A stretch of DNA of 64,000 nucleotides from Megalonaias nervosa (taxonomy: Eukaryota > Mollusca > Bivalvia > Unionida > Unionidae), in NCBI GenBank assembly GCA_016617855.1, contig JAECUM010017545.1, positions 27,926 to 91,925 of the forward strand, in the 5' to 3' direction. Below the pieces are notes generated by a model. It worked only from the letters and a program-made list of their open reading frames with translations, was not told where the DNA came from and made no database searches. Both the position numbers and the translations under genes were made by a program. Of the stretch, positions 36,876-48,200 are shown in pieces; within the stretch, counting starts at the first letter, position 1, and every line of letters begins with the position of its first letter.

Positions 36876-37068
36876 CCTTTTCCCATTTTTAGTGAAGTAA
36901 TATTTCAGCATTTGCTGGGGTATGATAAATCCTTCATTATCAAACCGGATAGGTCCCTCAGGGCCTTCCTCGATCCCGAAACCAATCACATCTCCTGGTC
37001 CAAACTTTACATCATCATCTGGGTTTAGTTTTGTACTCTTTAGAAAGCTGCCGGAATTCTGGTAAACT
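36876..37068 (-). CDS. Exon encoding the SPRY domain core
   Basis: Acceptor 'ttttaattgcag', donor AGG|gtaaga. The first base completes a Gly codon. It encodes VYQNSGSFLKSTKLNPDDD, then VKFGPGDVIGFGIEEG and, after an insertion of about 20 residues, QQMLKYYFTKNGKR. 'GDVIGxGI' and 'YFTKNGK' are hallmark SPRY strands. The acidic insertion between them (GPEGPIRFDNEGFIIP) is longer than in a minimal SPRY and is family-specific. Confidence 0.95.
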
Positions 37069-37184
37069 CTGCAATTAAAACAGCAAAACTTTTAAATGAT
37101 ATGCTACTTTTCTTGTCATAATCTAATTCATAAACATTAAGCCCCCAGTTCAAAACTGTTTGATCTTATGAAATTCAGAGCTTA

Positions 37185-37910
37185 GAATATTGTAACAAAT
37201 TCACCAATATATCTCAGCATTTACATGTAGAATATTGTAACAAATTCACCAATATGTCAAAGCATTTATATAGAAAATATTGTAATAAATTCACCAATAT
37301 GTCAAAGCATTTATATATAAAATATTGTAATAGATTCACCAATATGTCAAAGCATTTATATATAAAATATTGTAATAAATTCACCAATATGTCATAGCAT
37401 TTATATATAAAATATTGTAATAAATTCACCAATATGTCAAAGCATTTATATATAAAATATTGTAATAAATTCACTATTATGTCAAAGCATTTATATATAG
37501 AATATTGTAATAAATTCACCAATGTCACAACATTTACAAATAGAATATTATAACAAACTTACCAATGTCATGAAATTTACATATAGAATATTGTAACAAA
37601 TTCACCAATGTCATAATATATACTTAACAAATCTACCAATGTTATAACATCTACCTATAGAATATTGTAACAAATTTACCAATATCATAATATTTACATA
37701 TATAATATTGTAAAAATTTCTCCATTGTCATAACATTTACATACAGAATACTGTAACAAATTCACCAACATCGTAACATTTACATACCTAATATTGTAAC
37801 AAATTCACCAATATCATAGCATATAGAATGTGTAACAAATTCAATAATATATCATAACATTTACATATAGAATATTGTAATATTTTCACCAGTATATCAT
37901 AACATTTACA
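37185..37910. repeat. 45-bp minisatellite (caccaatatgtcaaagcatttatata...)
   Basis: About 16 units, the first eight very alike and the later ones diverged and shortened. It lies about 115 bp upstream (gene sense) of the SPRY core exon. The 45-bp period gives an open minus frame with a repeated ILVNLLQYFIYKCFD-type peptide, which is not a gene. Internal palindromes such as 'aatattgtaat' recur. Confidence 0.92.
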
Positions 37911-37989
37911 CTGAAGCCTGTCTATAAAGGACAAACAGGCAACCAGAAAAGTGTCTTCTGTTGACAGATGACTTTCATATTGAGGTTCA

Positions 37990-38165
37990 TTACCATATAC
38001 ACTCACTTACAAGTTGAGTCGAACTACAAAATGCACAGACCCAGAACGTCTGTCACACAATGAACCAGCAGATCCAAATCTATGCAGTTTGTTAGGAATA
38101 ATCAGTAGAAAAAAAAAACAAAGACCCTTGTCTGCCAGTACACTATGCAAGGGATCAAATTTTGT
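37990..38165. mobile_element. MITE family M1, copy 2 (right end decayed)
   Basis: Begins 'actcacttacaagttgagtcgaactacaaaatgcacagaccc', and has the internal 'gcagtttgttaggaataatcagtag' and 'tctgccagtacactatgc' shared with the other copies. The right inverted end is no longer recognisable. Confidence 0.65.
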
Positions 38166-38179
38166 TGGTAAAATCTAGC

Positions 38180-39340
38180 TGGATTTTCTAAGCATAATAT
38201 GTAAGCATTTTTTTAATCAACTGCTTTTCCAAACAGACTGAGGAACTCTTTAAAATAAATGAAAAATCATAACAAGCCATGGTATCTGATTAAATTGATG
38301 CAGTACGAAAAGTAATAATTTCTGAACAACAGTGTGTCCCGCTTTTTGGTGCCATCTTCATAACTACATAAAATAATTCCTTTACACATGAAACCAAACA
38401 ACAAAACTATAATAACCTGGTCGACAAAAACAAAGCAGATTTGACATAAAATCTATGAAACCAATTTGACTGCATTGGTATCTTTTGAGCGGTACCACTA
38501 TAGTTCAAGAAGCAAAATCAAGGTCAAAAATAGGGGTTTTAACTTAATGAGCAACTGTGCAAAAAAGTGTAATCAGGTTATCTAAATAAAAAACCAAAAC
38601 AAGAGGAGTACAATAAAAATTTAATTTTCTCAGAAAGTTTTTCTATCACAGTAATACTGTAAAGCTGGTTGTGGACAGATGCAATATTTATAAGCTGAAT
38701 CAGACCATCACCACATTTAAATATATTCATAATATCAAACAAACAAATATTTGTCTGTCTGTCTGTCTGTCTGTAACATTATTAGTATAAATGAGTTACA
38801 AAGCTGGCTTTGTGGATGGCATATTAAATGACATAAGAGAAACAGACATAAATGAATGCCAATCAACTAGTCCCTATTGCTTTTTCATATGATCAATATG
38901 GCATATAGATACAAATTTAAAAACCCATGATTCAGGGACCAAAGCATTATGCCCCTTTAATAGTAAGCAGCCATGGATGCTTATTTACAAGTATACTGGA
39001 CTTGTAAACGAAAGGGCGTGGTTTCAAATCCTACTAAGTTACTATTACAGGAGATAATAATTCCATTGTCCAATTAGTCCAGTCAACAAAAAACCATTTT
39101 TGGGCAATTAACCTTTCATGTACATTTTTTAGGCCCAATAATATGAAGAAAAAAACTAACAAAAACAACAGAATTCAAAGTTTTTGAGACTGTTTTCCCA
39201 AACTGTTCAAGTCAGGTTAATGGGTCAGTATTAGAACAGTCACCTCTGAATGAGCATTATAAGAATTTCTGCAAATTAAATTTGTGTTCCAGATTTGTAA
39301 ACATTTTGTGCTTTACAGTAAACAAAATTTATAAAATTTT
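38180..39340. other. Intron, nothing recognised apart from a (TGTC)n run
   Basis: A short 'tgtctgtctgtctgtctg' run lies at 38754-38774. Otherwise unique AT-rich sequence. Confidence 0.45.
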
Positions 39341-39352
39341 CTGTAAACTCAC

Positions 39353-39550
39353 CCGCCATTATCAGCATGATATGCAATGGATCCTTGTCTCCAGCCCAGA
39401 AAATCAATGGGGTAGTCTCGAGGGCAAATACCCATTGCTAAATGTTTCCCGTCATTCACACTTAGTACTTCCATGTCAAAGTATAGCATGCTTTTGTTCA
39501 ATGGTGTCTTTGACACAAACACAGCAAAAGAGTCTCGATTTTTAAATTTC
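39353..39550 (-). CDS. Exon encoding the N-terminal half of the SPRY domain
   Basis: Acceptor 'ttcttttcag', donor GGCGG|gtgagt; one leading base and two trailing bases fit both neighbours. It encodes FKNRDSFAVFVSKTPLNKSM, LYFDMEVLSVNDGKHLAMGI, then WRQGSIAYHADNG. 'YFEVEV', 'ixiGi' and 'GSiaYhadnG' are the standard early SPRY strands, and 'YFDMEVL' and 'LAMGICP' fill those places. Confidence 0.95.
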
Positions 39551-39599
39551 CTGAAAAGAATATTTTCATGTTTTAAGTATTCCATTTTTTTAACAGGAA

Positions 39600-41025
39600 C
39601 TTCTGTGACAAAGTATGATATACCTGATTTTCAGAACATGCAATCATTAAAATGCAATTTAGTACAGCACTGTCCATCAATTTCTAACCAGGTATGACTT
39701 TTAGAATATGTCTTCTTTGTTCTTTGGATGTAGATGTATGTTGCCCTTGTTTGATAATAATAACATGACAGTAAGACAAACCAGGAACTACTCCACTATT
39801 ATAAAGGTGATTGGGTTCACATAAAAAAATGGCATCTAAAGAGGATGTAAATCTCAAACCAGTCAAAGAGACAAGGCCTTTAACGCTGGTAGTACTGAGT
39901 TGTTTTTGCATGACCTTGTCACCCAAGCTAATTTGTGCCTAACTGCCCCTTCTGTGTTATGCTAAGTTGTTTCAGAACAGCACAGATTTTTTGAGCCAAA
40001 TCCATATTGGTATTTATAGTGGTGAAATTACACAAAGTGATGCATATATGCATGCAGACTGCTAACACAAAAAAGACAGTGAGATCATTATGTGTTCATG
40101 GTTACCATAGCAACCAAACTGGGAAACAGAGTAGAAAAATATCTGTTGAGAAAATGAAATCAATATAATTTATACTTTTCTGTCAAGTATATATATCCAA
40201 TACATGAATATGGGCAGCCAATTTTCTGTCTATATACCACTCATATCCTCAATTTATTATTTCTAGGTCTTACTAGCTGGATGATTAATGTTTCAGTTTC
40301 TAACATGTCTAAATATTTCAGAATGTTATAATATTTAGTTTTTGCAATATTTATGTATTTTTCAATTTGTGTCAATATGAAAACTAATTCTAATTAATTA
40401 TTCATATCTAAATTATACATTCAACAGATTATGACTGTGACAAGGTAAAACTACACAGAAATTAAAGTTAATGAGACTCTGCTTGTATACAATATAATCT
40501 TTAAATGACAGATATATATTTTATTTAAATTTCTTTAGATGAAGCTAGAGCTACATTTATACAAGACAATTAGCTGTGAAAACCATATATGGCAAACATC
40601 AATCCATAACCTGACTGAATTACTGATAATTTCTTGACTTCCTGTAGAATTGATTGAATTTACTCCCAAGTGCTGCAAACTATTAAATTACACTTCTATG
40701 AAATTTGAACAATTGTGAGTTATCATCATTAATACAGTGCCAAGACAAAGAATTATTCTGTAAAAGACAGTGAGCGACACATTCATTTTATTTTTATTAT
40801 CAAAATGTTTCAGTATTATACCCATGGTTTGTTTTATATAGGTGTGTTATTAAGATTACTTAAAGCCTTGAACATTGTTCATGTATTAAAGTTTTCCTGG
40901 GATATCTCTGTCTTAATAATTTAATCAGTGTGGTCTCAAGTTATTTTGCTTTTCAATATTCAGATAAAATGGATTAAACATTTCTTTTCTTTTAAAACTT
41001 ATCAGCATGATGGTGTCAAGCAGAG
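39600..41025. other. Intron, nothing recognised
   Basis: AT-rich unique sequence in the longest part of the intron upstream of exon 39353-39550. No motif found. Confidence 0.4.
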
Positions 41026-41032
41026 TACTGCA

Positions 41033-41240
41033 TATACTCGCTTATAAGTCATGTCAAACTTCAAACAACAAAGATGCTGATCTGCCTTAGCATAATGTGT
41101 CTGAAGACCAGGGTCTATGTTGTTTGTTGTACTGCTTATTCCTGACAAACTGCGTAGACCCAGATCTGCCAGTGCATTATATTATGGTAGATCTGGGTCT
41201 GTGCAGTTTGCAGTTGGATTTAACTTATAAGTGAGTATAG
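41033..41240. mobile_element. MITE family M1, copy 3 (clearest inverted ends)
   Basis: Ends 'tatactcgcttataagtcatgtcaaact' and 'agttggatttaacttataagtgagtata' are near-perfect inverted repeats. The internal halves mirror each other around 'tgtttgttgtactgcttattcctgac'. Whole-length palindromic structure and no coding capacity. Confidence 0.85.
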
Positions 41241-41761
41241 TAGGTCAACTATTAGTTTTTTGTGAACTTTTTTTTATTAGGGTAAACCTTTTTTATTATT
41301 ACATTTCTATGTTACATTCATATTTCTCAATCATTAGTGGAAATATAAAAAATATAAACAGCTTTGTAATTCAATCAGTCTACTTCTGAAGCTAGTTCTT
41401 TACAACAAAACAGCCATTACAATAAAATGCTCATTGATGCAAACATTGCCAAGTAATAGATGTTTTCTAAAGAGAGGGCAGGTTATCATTTTCTCTCTTG
41501 TGTCAATTTTCTTAACAATAAATTGTACTGAGAAAGAAAAAAGTAGAGGAACAACAATTATTGTGCATAAAAACAGTTTCTCCCACTAATTGTTATTGTT
41601 TTTAAAGCAAGGGAATACCTCACAGAGCTATCTCACTGCAACTCCTGAAAATGAATTCTAAATTCTAAATTTTAACAGTAATGTCCATCCTTCCAATATA
41701 AAAAAGGCTCTCAACATGACAGACTCATCAATAAATAAATTTGCAAAACACTTTAAACTGC

Positions 41762-42135
41762 AATCTTGGGCATCTCATACACTGACCATGTAACCAATGA
41801 AGAAGTCCACAATAGGATCCAACAAGCCATCGGATCCTATGATGACCTCTTGACCACTGTAAAAAAGCATAAACTGAAGTCGTATGGTCATGTCTCAAGA
41901 TCATCTGGACTGGCAAAAACAATCTTGCAAGGCACAATGCAAGGGTGCAGAAGAAGAGGCAGAGAGAAAAAGAGGTGGGAAGACAGTATTAAGGAGTGGA
42001 CAGGCATGGGATTTTGAGATTCCCAAAGGGCAGTAGAGAACAGGGAAAGATGGAGAGAATTGGTTGTAAAGTCAACTGTGGTGCCCCAACGACCTCTTGG
42101 GTTAAGGGATTGATGATAATGATGATGATGATGAT
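41762..42135 (+). pseudogene. 3' end of a non-LTR retrotransposon (5'-truncated)
   Basis: Plus strand reads GISYTDHVTNEEVHNRIQQA, KLKSYGHVSRSSGLAKTILQ, then GCRRRGREKKRWEDSIKEWT. 'GHVxRSSGLAKTILQG' and 'RRRGR.kkRWEDnIkEWTGm' are the conserved C-terminal tail of a large class of invertebrate endonuclease/reverse-transcriptase retrotransposons. The frame breaks near 42014 (TGA). The 3' end is a (GAT)n tail at 42109-42135. Reverse transcriptase and endonuclease are absent, as expected for 5' truncation during target-primed insertion. Confidence 0.82.
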
Positions 42136-42879
42136 AGCTGACAATGTGGATGAGTTCACGGAATCACAAAAGAAACTTTCAACCAAGCAAATGATTGAAT
42201 GTGATATCCATAATGTCCACAACAATTATGAGACACAAAGTATTGAAAATGTCATTATGATCATTTAAACATTTATGTTTTTAACTATTCGCAAACTGAA
42301 TGGTTCAGACTTTGCACCGTGCTCTCTAGGGTGAAATGGGCAGCCCTTTTCAGCTCTCAATTCTCCCTACTCTGTCCAAAATGAGAAGTCACTTCTCCCT
42401 AAAATTTACCCCTGAATATCTGCCATAATTACCCCTTGGCAGGTTTGCTTATGGTTTCAAACTGGTTTTATGAAGAATATAATCCACTCATGGCAGTTAA
42501 CATTTTCAAAACATATGTAAAGAGAGTTCTTCCACAGATTAAATTCTTAAAACACAAATGGTTATTTACGTAATTTTTATGGTTGTTTTAGTTTTAAAAC
42601 ACAATTAGGTATGTTTTCATCATCACATGATAACAGTAATATCCTGCACGGTTAAGAGTTAATAGGCAGAAAGCTATTAAAACACAGTGTGTAATATTCT
42701 GTTTTATCAGCAAAAGTCATATTCACTTTCCAAATAAAAGGAGGCAAAAATTACATTTTTTGGCAGCAACTTAGTCACCCACTTTGTCTAGTAAGCAGAG
42801 TTTAGACATCCACAGATGTCCTGTCCTGATTAATATTGATATGATGCAAACATACGGTTTTCATATGACCAAAATTATA

Positions 42880-43890
42880 TGGTCCTTCCATACAGACAGG
42901 TTCCAAAGGACCATAATTATATTGTCCCTGCATATAGACAGAGGTTCTGTACGACCATAATTATATGGTTCCTGCATACAGACAGAGGTTCCATATGACT
43001 ATAATGATATGGTCCCCACATAAAGACAGAGGTTCTGAATGACCATAATCATAAAGTCCCTGCATACAGAGAGAAGTTCTATATGACCATGATTATATGG
43101 TCCTTCCATACAGACAGAAGATCTGTATGACCCTAATTATATGGTCCTTCCATGCAGACAGGGGTTCTGTATGACCATAATTATATGGTCCCCACATACA
43201 GAGAGGTTCTGAATGACCATTATTATATGGTCCTTCCATACAGACAGAGGTTCTATATGACCATAATTATATGGTCCCCACATACAGAGAGAGGTTCTGA
43301 ATGACCATTATTATATGGTCCTTCCATGCAGAGGTTCTGTATGACCATAATTATATGGTCCCCTCATACAGAGAGAGGTTCTGAATGACCATTATTATAT
43401 GGTCCTTCCATACAGACAGAGGTTCTATATGACCATAATTATATGGTCCCCACATACAGAGAGTGGTTCTATATGACAATAATTATATGGTCCTTCCATA
43501 CAGACAGAGGTTCTGTATGATCCTAATTAATTGGTTCCTGCATACAAAGCTTCCATTCCCCATTGATCGGCAAACTTTATTTATTTATCACCGTTACCAT
43601 TTTATGGTTTTACCTTCAACTGTTTGGTTTCGTATCCCTGGTCGATACGAAACCTTTTACCACTTTTAAATGATGAAAGATATAACCTTTTGTATGGAGC
43701 TAAATAGCCTCATAGTGCTGGTGCGCCGTAAAAATTCAACCAACCAACCAACCAACCAAAGCTTCCATATGACCATAATTATATGGTCCACACATACAGA
43801 CAGAGGTTCCATATGACCATAATTATATGGTCCCCACATACTGAGGTTCTGTATGACCCTAATTATATGGTCCTCACATATAGGGCTAGG
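42880..43890. repeat. About 44-bp minisatellite, interrupted by a retroposon
   Basis: Around 18 units of 'cagacagaggttctgtatgaccataattatatggtccttccata', with alternating 'ccttccatac' and 'ccccacatac' ends. The array is split by the insertion at 43557-43757 and resumes at 43758. Confidence 0.93.
43557..43757 (+). mobile_element. Short retroposon with (CCAA)n tail and 11-bp target duplication
   Basis: Flanked by exact copies of AAAGCTTCCAT (43546-43556 and 43758-43768). It ends in 'gtgcgccgtaaaaattcaaccaaccaaccaaccaacc'. Contains a small palindrome 'tttcgtatccctggtcgatacgaaa'. No protein is encoded, and the 5' end has no clear A/B box, so it is either a SINE or the 3' stub of a LINE. It inserted into an already existing minisatellite. 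Confidence 0.88.
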
Positions 43891-43956
43891 TGACATCATC
43901 CATTATTACAGCATATGGCTCCCATACTACCTGGGTTAATATGGTTCTATCATCTG

Positions 43957-44162
43957 TACTCACTTATAAGTCAGATCCAACTGCAAACTGCACAGACCCA
44001 GATCTGTCATTATATAATGCACCAGCAAGTCTGAGTCTATGCAGTTTGTTAGAAGTAATCAGTAAAACATGCAACACAGACTCTGATCTGCCAGTATCTG
44101 TGCAATGGCAGATTAGGGTCAATGATGTTTACAGCTAAACTCGACTTATAAGCAAGTACACA
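43957..44162. mobile_element. MITE family M1, copy 4
   Basis: Ends 'gtactcacttataagtcagatccaactgcaaactgcacagaccc' and 'acagctaaactcgacttataagcaagtac'. Internal 'gcagtttgttagaagtaatcagtaaaaca' matches copies 2 and 5. Confidence 0.82.
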
Positions 44163-44329
44163 TGGCAACTATGACTGACTGTGTATATACAAAAAGCTAC
44201 TCTGAAGCTTCCAAAGATGGTTTGCCTCAAATTTGTAGCTAGATACATTATCCAATATGTCACCAATGTTGTGTAATAGCTATAATACCAAACTTAATGC
44301 CAATTCTGATGCTTAGAAACTTACAGCAG

Positions 44330-46110
44330 TTCTCTTGAAGATGTAGTAACACTACTGTGTGATTCTACAACAATGTTGAAGTGCTGCTAACACTGCAGTG
44401 TGGTTCTACAAGAATCCTGGAATATGGCTAACTGTAGTGTGGCTCTAACAGTTCTCTTGGACTAAAAATAGAGGATCTCAAATGGGTAATGATTTAATAT
44501 TGAATTTATGAAACGAATTGAATAATGTCCAGCTTTTGCGAGCCTTGGCGAGCAAAAGCGGACATTATTCAACGAGTTTCATAAATTTAATATTAAATCG
44601 TTACCCATTTGAAATTCTTTTTATCACATAGTTTTTATTTCAGTGGAAATAATTTAGATAGAAAGAAGAACGAATAATTTCGCTCATTCTGACAGACGGT
44701 GCACCTTTCATTTGTTGTGCATAAAATATAGTCCCAAACAAAGCTGAACTGGTAAAAGTAGATTGTACTGTTTTACAAACTATAAATCAAAGAAAAAGCT
44801 TCCATCCGAATAAACAGAACATTTTATAACAACAAAATCATTTTTCAAAACAGAATGATCAATGCGATATGATGTTGCCACATTGTTTGATACGGTACAC
44901 AGTACAGTAGGCCTACAGTCGAGTACATGTTTACCCTAAAATGTCACTTTCAGAACTAAACGTTACATTGTTGCGATCTTCAATGTGAAATAGGATTACT
45001 GGATGCAAAAATTCCCACATTTACTGCAATGCATTTGTGACCGGATATTTGCAGTATTTGATTTGGAACAACAGACTGTACAGAATACGTCAACAAATTT
45101 CTTTTCGTGTCGGATTTACATCCCATATATACTACGTAAAGCGGCTGTGCTTGGATAAAGTTCTGTCAGTTAGGAGACCATTTATGTCCAGATTCTTCTG
45201 TGAACAGAGGTGAGTTTAGTTACTTCTTTAAGTTAACATTTAAACCACGCTTGTATATACGGTGGATTTTATATCTATGTTACAGATATACCGCCCCCCC
45301 CCTCGCCACCCGCTATCAAATAAGCAATACCCTTAGTTTTACTTCTTATTGTTGTTCTTGTCTTGTAGTTTTACACCATTTTTCTTATGATGATATTGTT
45401 AAACATGACATAACAAACCCCTGTGGGGGTAACATATCCATATTCAGACAGCCGAGATAATTTTTCCTCAATTTCCTTTCGCAAGTGGAGTTAAAAAATG
45501 GCCACCAAAAAATGTTCATTCAAAACAAAACATTCCAGAGGGCGGGGTTAAAAACGTTTTCTCACAATCCCAGCCAATCAGTAAAGAGGATCGTGCACAA
45601 TAATTTCATGGGCTTATTTGGACCAATCAGAATCACATAAAGTGATATGTTCACAGGTATAATATCAAAAATATGAAACTGCACACACTGTAGGCGAAGT
45701 GTACCGACTATGTGATAATACTATCACTGCAATGTGGTTCTACAACAATCCTGGAGCACTGCTAACACTGCAATGTAGTTCTACAAGAATCCTGGAATAC
45801 TGCTAACACTGCAATGTGGTTCTACAAGAATCTTGGAGCACTGCTAACACAGCAATGTGGTTCTACAAGAATCCTGGAATACTTCTAACACTGCACTGTG
45901 GTTATACAAGAATCCTGGAGTACTGCTAACACTGCAGTGAAGTTTTACAAGAATCTTGGAGTACTGCTAATACTGCAGTGTAGTTTTACAAGAATCTCAG
46001 AGTACTGCTAACACTGCAGTGTGGATCTACATTAATCCTGAAATACTGCTAACACTGCAGTGTGGTTCTACATGAATCCTGGAGTACTGCTAACACTGAT
46101 GTGTGGTTTT
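44330..46110. repeat. 41-bp minisatellite split by an inserted element
   Basis: Units 'tgctaacactgcagtgtggttctacaagaatcctggagtac' occur at 44330-44465 (about three) and again at 45722-46110 (about nine). The halves belong to one array interrupted by the element at 44470-45720. Confidence 0.88.
44470..45720. mobile_element. Hairpin-headed 1.25-kb insertion with 'ctatgtgata' ends
   Basis: The left end is a palindrome of about 136 bp (44478-44613) with arms 'tcaaatgggtaatgatttaatattgaatttatgaaacga' and their complement. It is followed by 'tatcacatag'; the right end is the matching 'ctatgtgata' (45709-45718). The interior is more GC-balanced, with C-rich (45293-45302) and 'gggcgggg' bits and no convincing open frame. 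Insertion into the 41-bp array is clear. Probably a non-autonomous DNA element; family unknown. Confidence 0.7.
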
Positions 46111-46119
46111 ACAAGAAAG

Positions 46120-47160
46120 GAGACCAAAGAATATTGAGAAATTCCACCAAACACCATAAAGGAACCTAAGCAGTACAAAATTAAGATACATGTGATAGAA
46201 GTGAGAAAACAGTTTAGAATAAAATTGGGAGATTGGTCAGGAGTTTTGACTTCAAAAGGGATCATTTTCCATTGCAGTACATGTCTTCAACTTTCTTATC
46301 CATGTAAGGACCCAAATCTTGGGTCACTATGAGAGTAGTTTTCATCCATTTTTATGAGAACTTTTGTGAAATTTCCAAGCCTGGGAACATTATTTTGACT
46401 AGATCTGAAAACTGGTCTACTACCATAAGATAGAAGATTATGTTCAGCTAAAAAGTTGGCAAACGGTGTTTCAGTACATATCTTTGTCAACAATTACTGC
46501 AAATTCTGCAAACATGGATTTCAGTGATGGTGTATTTGTTGTCACATTTAATATGCTTTAATATGCAGCATGAAGCATAATGTCATTTTTAACACCACAG
46601 CAGATTTTAAAAATGAGCTTTATGGGAAAGGAATAATGCATATTCATGTCCTTTAAACCTGATCCATAAGCCACTTAAATTCCAGTTTCCATCAATCATT
46701 AAATTTGACATGATATTTTGGTTGCTTTATTTTGGTATTTTTGAATTGAGGGATAATGCACACTTGGACATATAAAAAATCTTTAAACACTGAAACCAAA
46801 CTGATCTTGTTTTATGTTGACAGAACTTTTCCAACCATAATCAATTAATCTCTAATCCTTTTGGAACTACGATCACACACAGCATAATCCATGTTGACAA
46901 ACTTCAAACACTGAAACCAAATGATCTGCTGACAGAATCAAAGGGATGTTAATTATTTTATGCTGCTTGGAATCAAAAACTGAATAGTCTTGCCTGACTT
47001 AAGTTGGTTCAGTCATATGACCACAGGTAGTATTACCCTACACATACTACAGTGGAAGTAAGGTGTGAAGAGAAAAAAAAATTGTAAGTGATGGGAGACA
47101 CCCATCATCTTGAGAGGTAAACCCTCCCATCCAGGAAGTTCACATGTATGAATAAATGCT
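46120..47160 (-). mobile_element. hAT transposon copy B (N-terminal fragment)
   Basis: The minus strand at 46296-46493 reads ICTETPFANFLAEHNL and then VPRLGNFTKV, resembling the hAT N-terminal region 'aE.lf..FLaeHNLp....d......FPDSki'. Upstream to 47160 it shares blocks with copy A (about 3900-4500): 'tatgaccaca.g.agt', 'gagacacccatc.tcttgagaggtaaaccctcc' and 'ggaagttcacatgtatg'. Several stops are present. It lacks the C-terminal dimerisation segment seen in copy A, so the two copies are complementary remnants. Confidence 0.6.
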
Positions 47161-47272
47161 GACAATTACAATATTTTAGCATCAAGGCACAAACAGTGTA
47201 GCGGCAGTAAATTCTGAGTACATATTGTAAATGAACAGATAAGATGCTGCTGTATTACTAAAATTTTATTAC

Positions 47273-47349
47273 CTGTATTCAAGGACTCCATCATCCATCA
47301 CATTAATGAAATGCGATCTCCCCATTGTAATCTTGTCTGGGATCAAAGG
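47273..47349 (-). CDS. Short exon of the SPRY-domain gene
   Basis: Acceptor 'tttttttccccag', donor TACAG|gtaata; 77 bases, phase 0 in and phase 2 out. It encodes PLIPDKITMGRSHFINVMDD then GVLEY. It links the upstream Asp-rich exon to the SPRY start. Skipping it would shift the frame. Confidence 0.85.
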
Positions 47350-47418
47350 CTGGGGAAAAAAATACAAAAAAATTCATCAAGTTGTATTGAAAGATACTTA
47401 ACAGTAGCTGCAACATAC

Positions 47419-47632
47419 CGTATTTACTTGCTTATAAGATGAGACCAACTGCAAACAACACAGACCCAAATCTAGCATCAAGTAATGCACTGGTAGATCT
47501 GAGTCTGTGCATTTTGTTAGGAGCAATCAGTAGATCAAACAGCATATACCCTGATCTGCAGGTGCATTATGCTACAGTCAATAAAGATCTTTGTTGCTTG
47601 CAGTCTTACTTGCCTTATAAGTGAGTACATAA
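47419..47632. mobile_element. MITE family M1, copy 5
   Basis: Ends 'accgtatttacttgcttataagatgagaccaactgcaaac' and 'gcagtcttacttgccttataagtgagtacataagg'. It lies about 70 bp from exon 47273-47349, on the acceptor side. Its inverted ends contain T-rich stretches close to the exon's own branch region. Confidence 0.82.
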
Positions 47633-48079
47633 GGTAAGCTTATACTGGTGGGTTTTTTTTCTATATTTCTAGATATATTTTTGTATCGAAAACCAAAATT
47701 CCACTTTGAAAAAAAATTAGACCTTCAGCTCCAATATAATGACTGCTATAAGAGACCATATTGATAATCAGAATAATTTTATTCTACAAAAATGACTGTT
47801 ATACAAATAAAACCCATTGATTCTGGCACAAAACCAGCTGCCAGTTCAGAGTAAATGTTAATTGCTCGGATTGTCTCAATATGTGGTGATTCCAGGAATA
47901 CTTTAAAACAAAACTGAAATGTGGCTGGAAGACATGGATGATGGGAATCTGATTTTAATATTCTTCTTGGATTATAAAAGGACCTCTGACTTGGTAAATC
48001 ACCCAATACTCCCAAAATATGGCCAAAGCATATAAGTTTTTCTTCAAAGCTGAAATATTGGTCTTAATTACCACAAAGT

Positions 48080-48200
48080 GACATGCTAGGTCCACTATAA
48101 TTATTTCTCATATTTATAAATGATTTGCCTGTGTGTAAAACCCATGCTCAGTCATATCTTTTTGCAGATGATGCAACCCACATGCTACAGATCATACTAT
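48080..48200 (+). pseudogene. Reverse-transcriptase remnant
   Basis: Plus strand reads approximately DMLGPL, then LFLIFINDLPVCKTHAQSYL and FADDATHM across a damaged codon. 'QGSxLGPLLFLIFINDLP....LFADD' is the central palm of jockey/CR1-type reverse transcriptases, including the catalytic Asp pair. Flanking sequence from about 47930 to 48970 has further weak in-frame pieces but many stops. A very old copy. Confidence 0.7.

Noticed and set aside
37214..37528. Minus-strand frame with a repeated ILVNLLQYFIYKCF peptide, superficially membrane-like
   Set aside because: An in-frame reading of the second 45-bp array within an intron.
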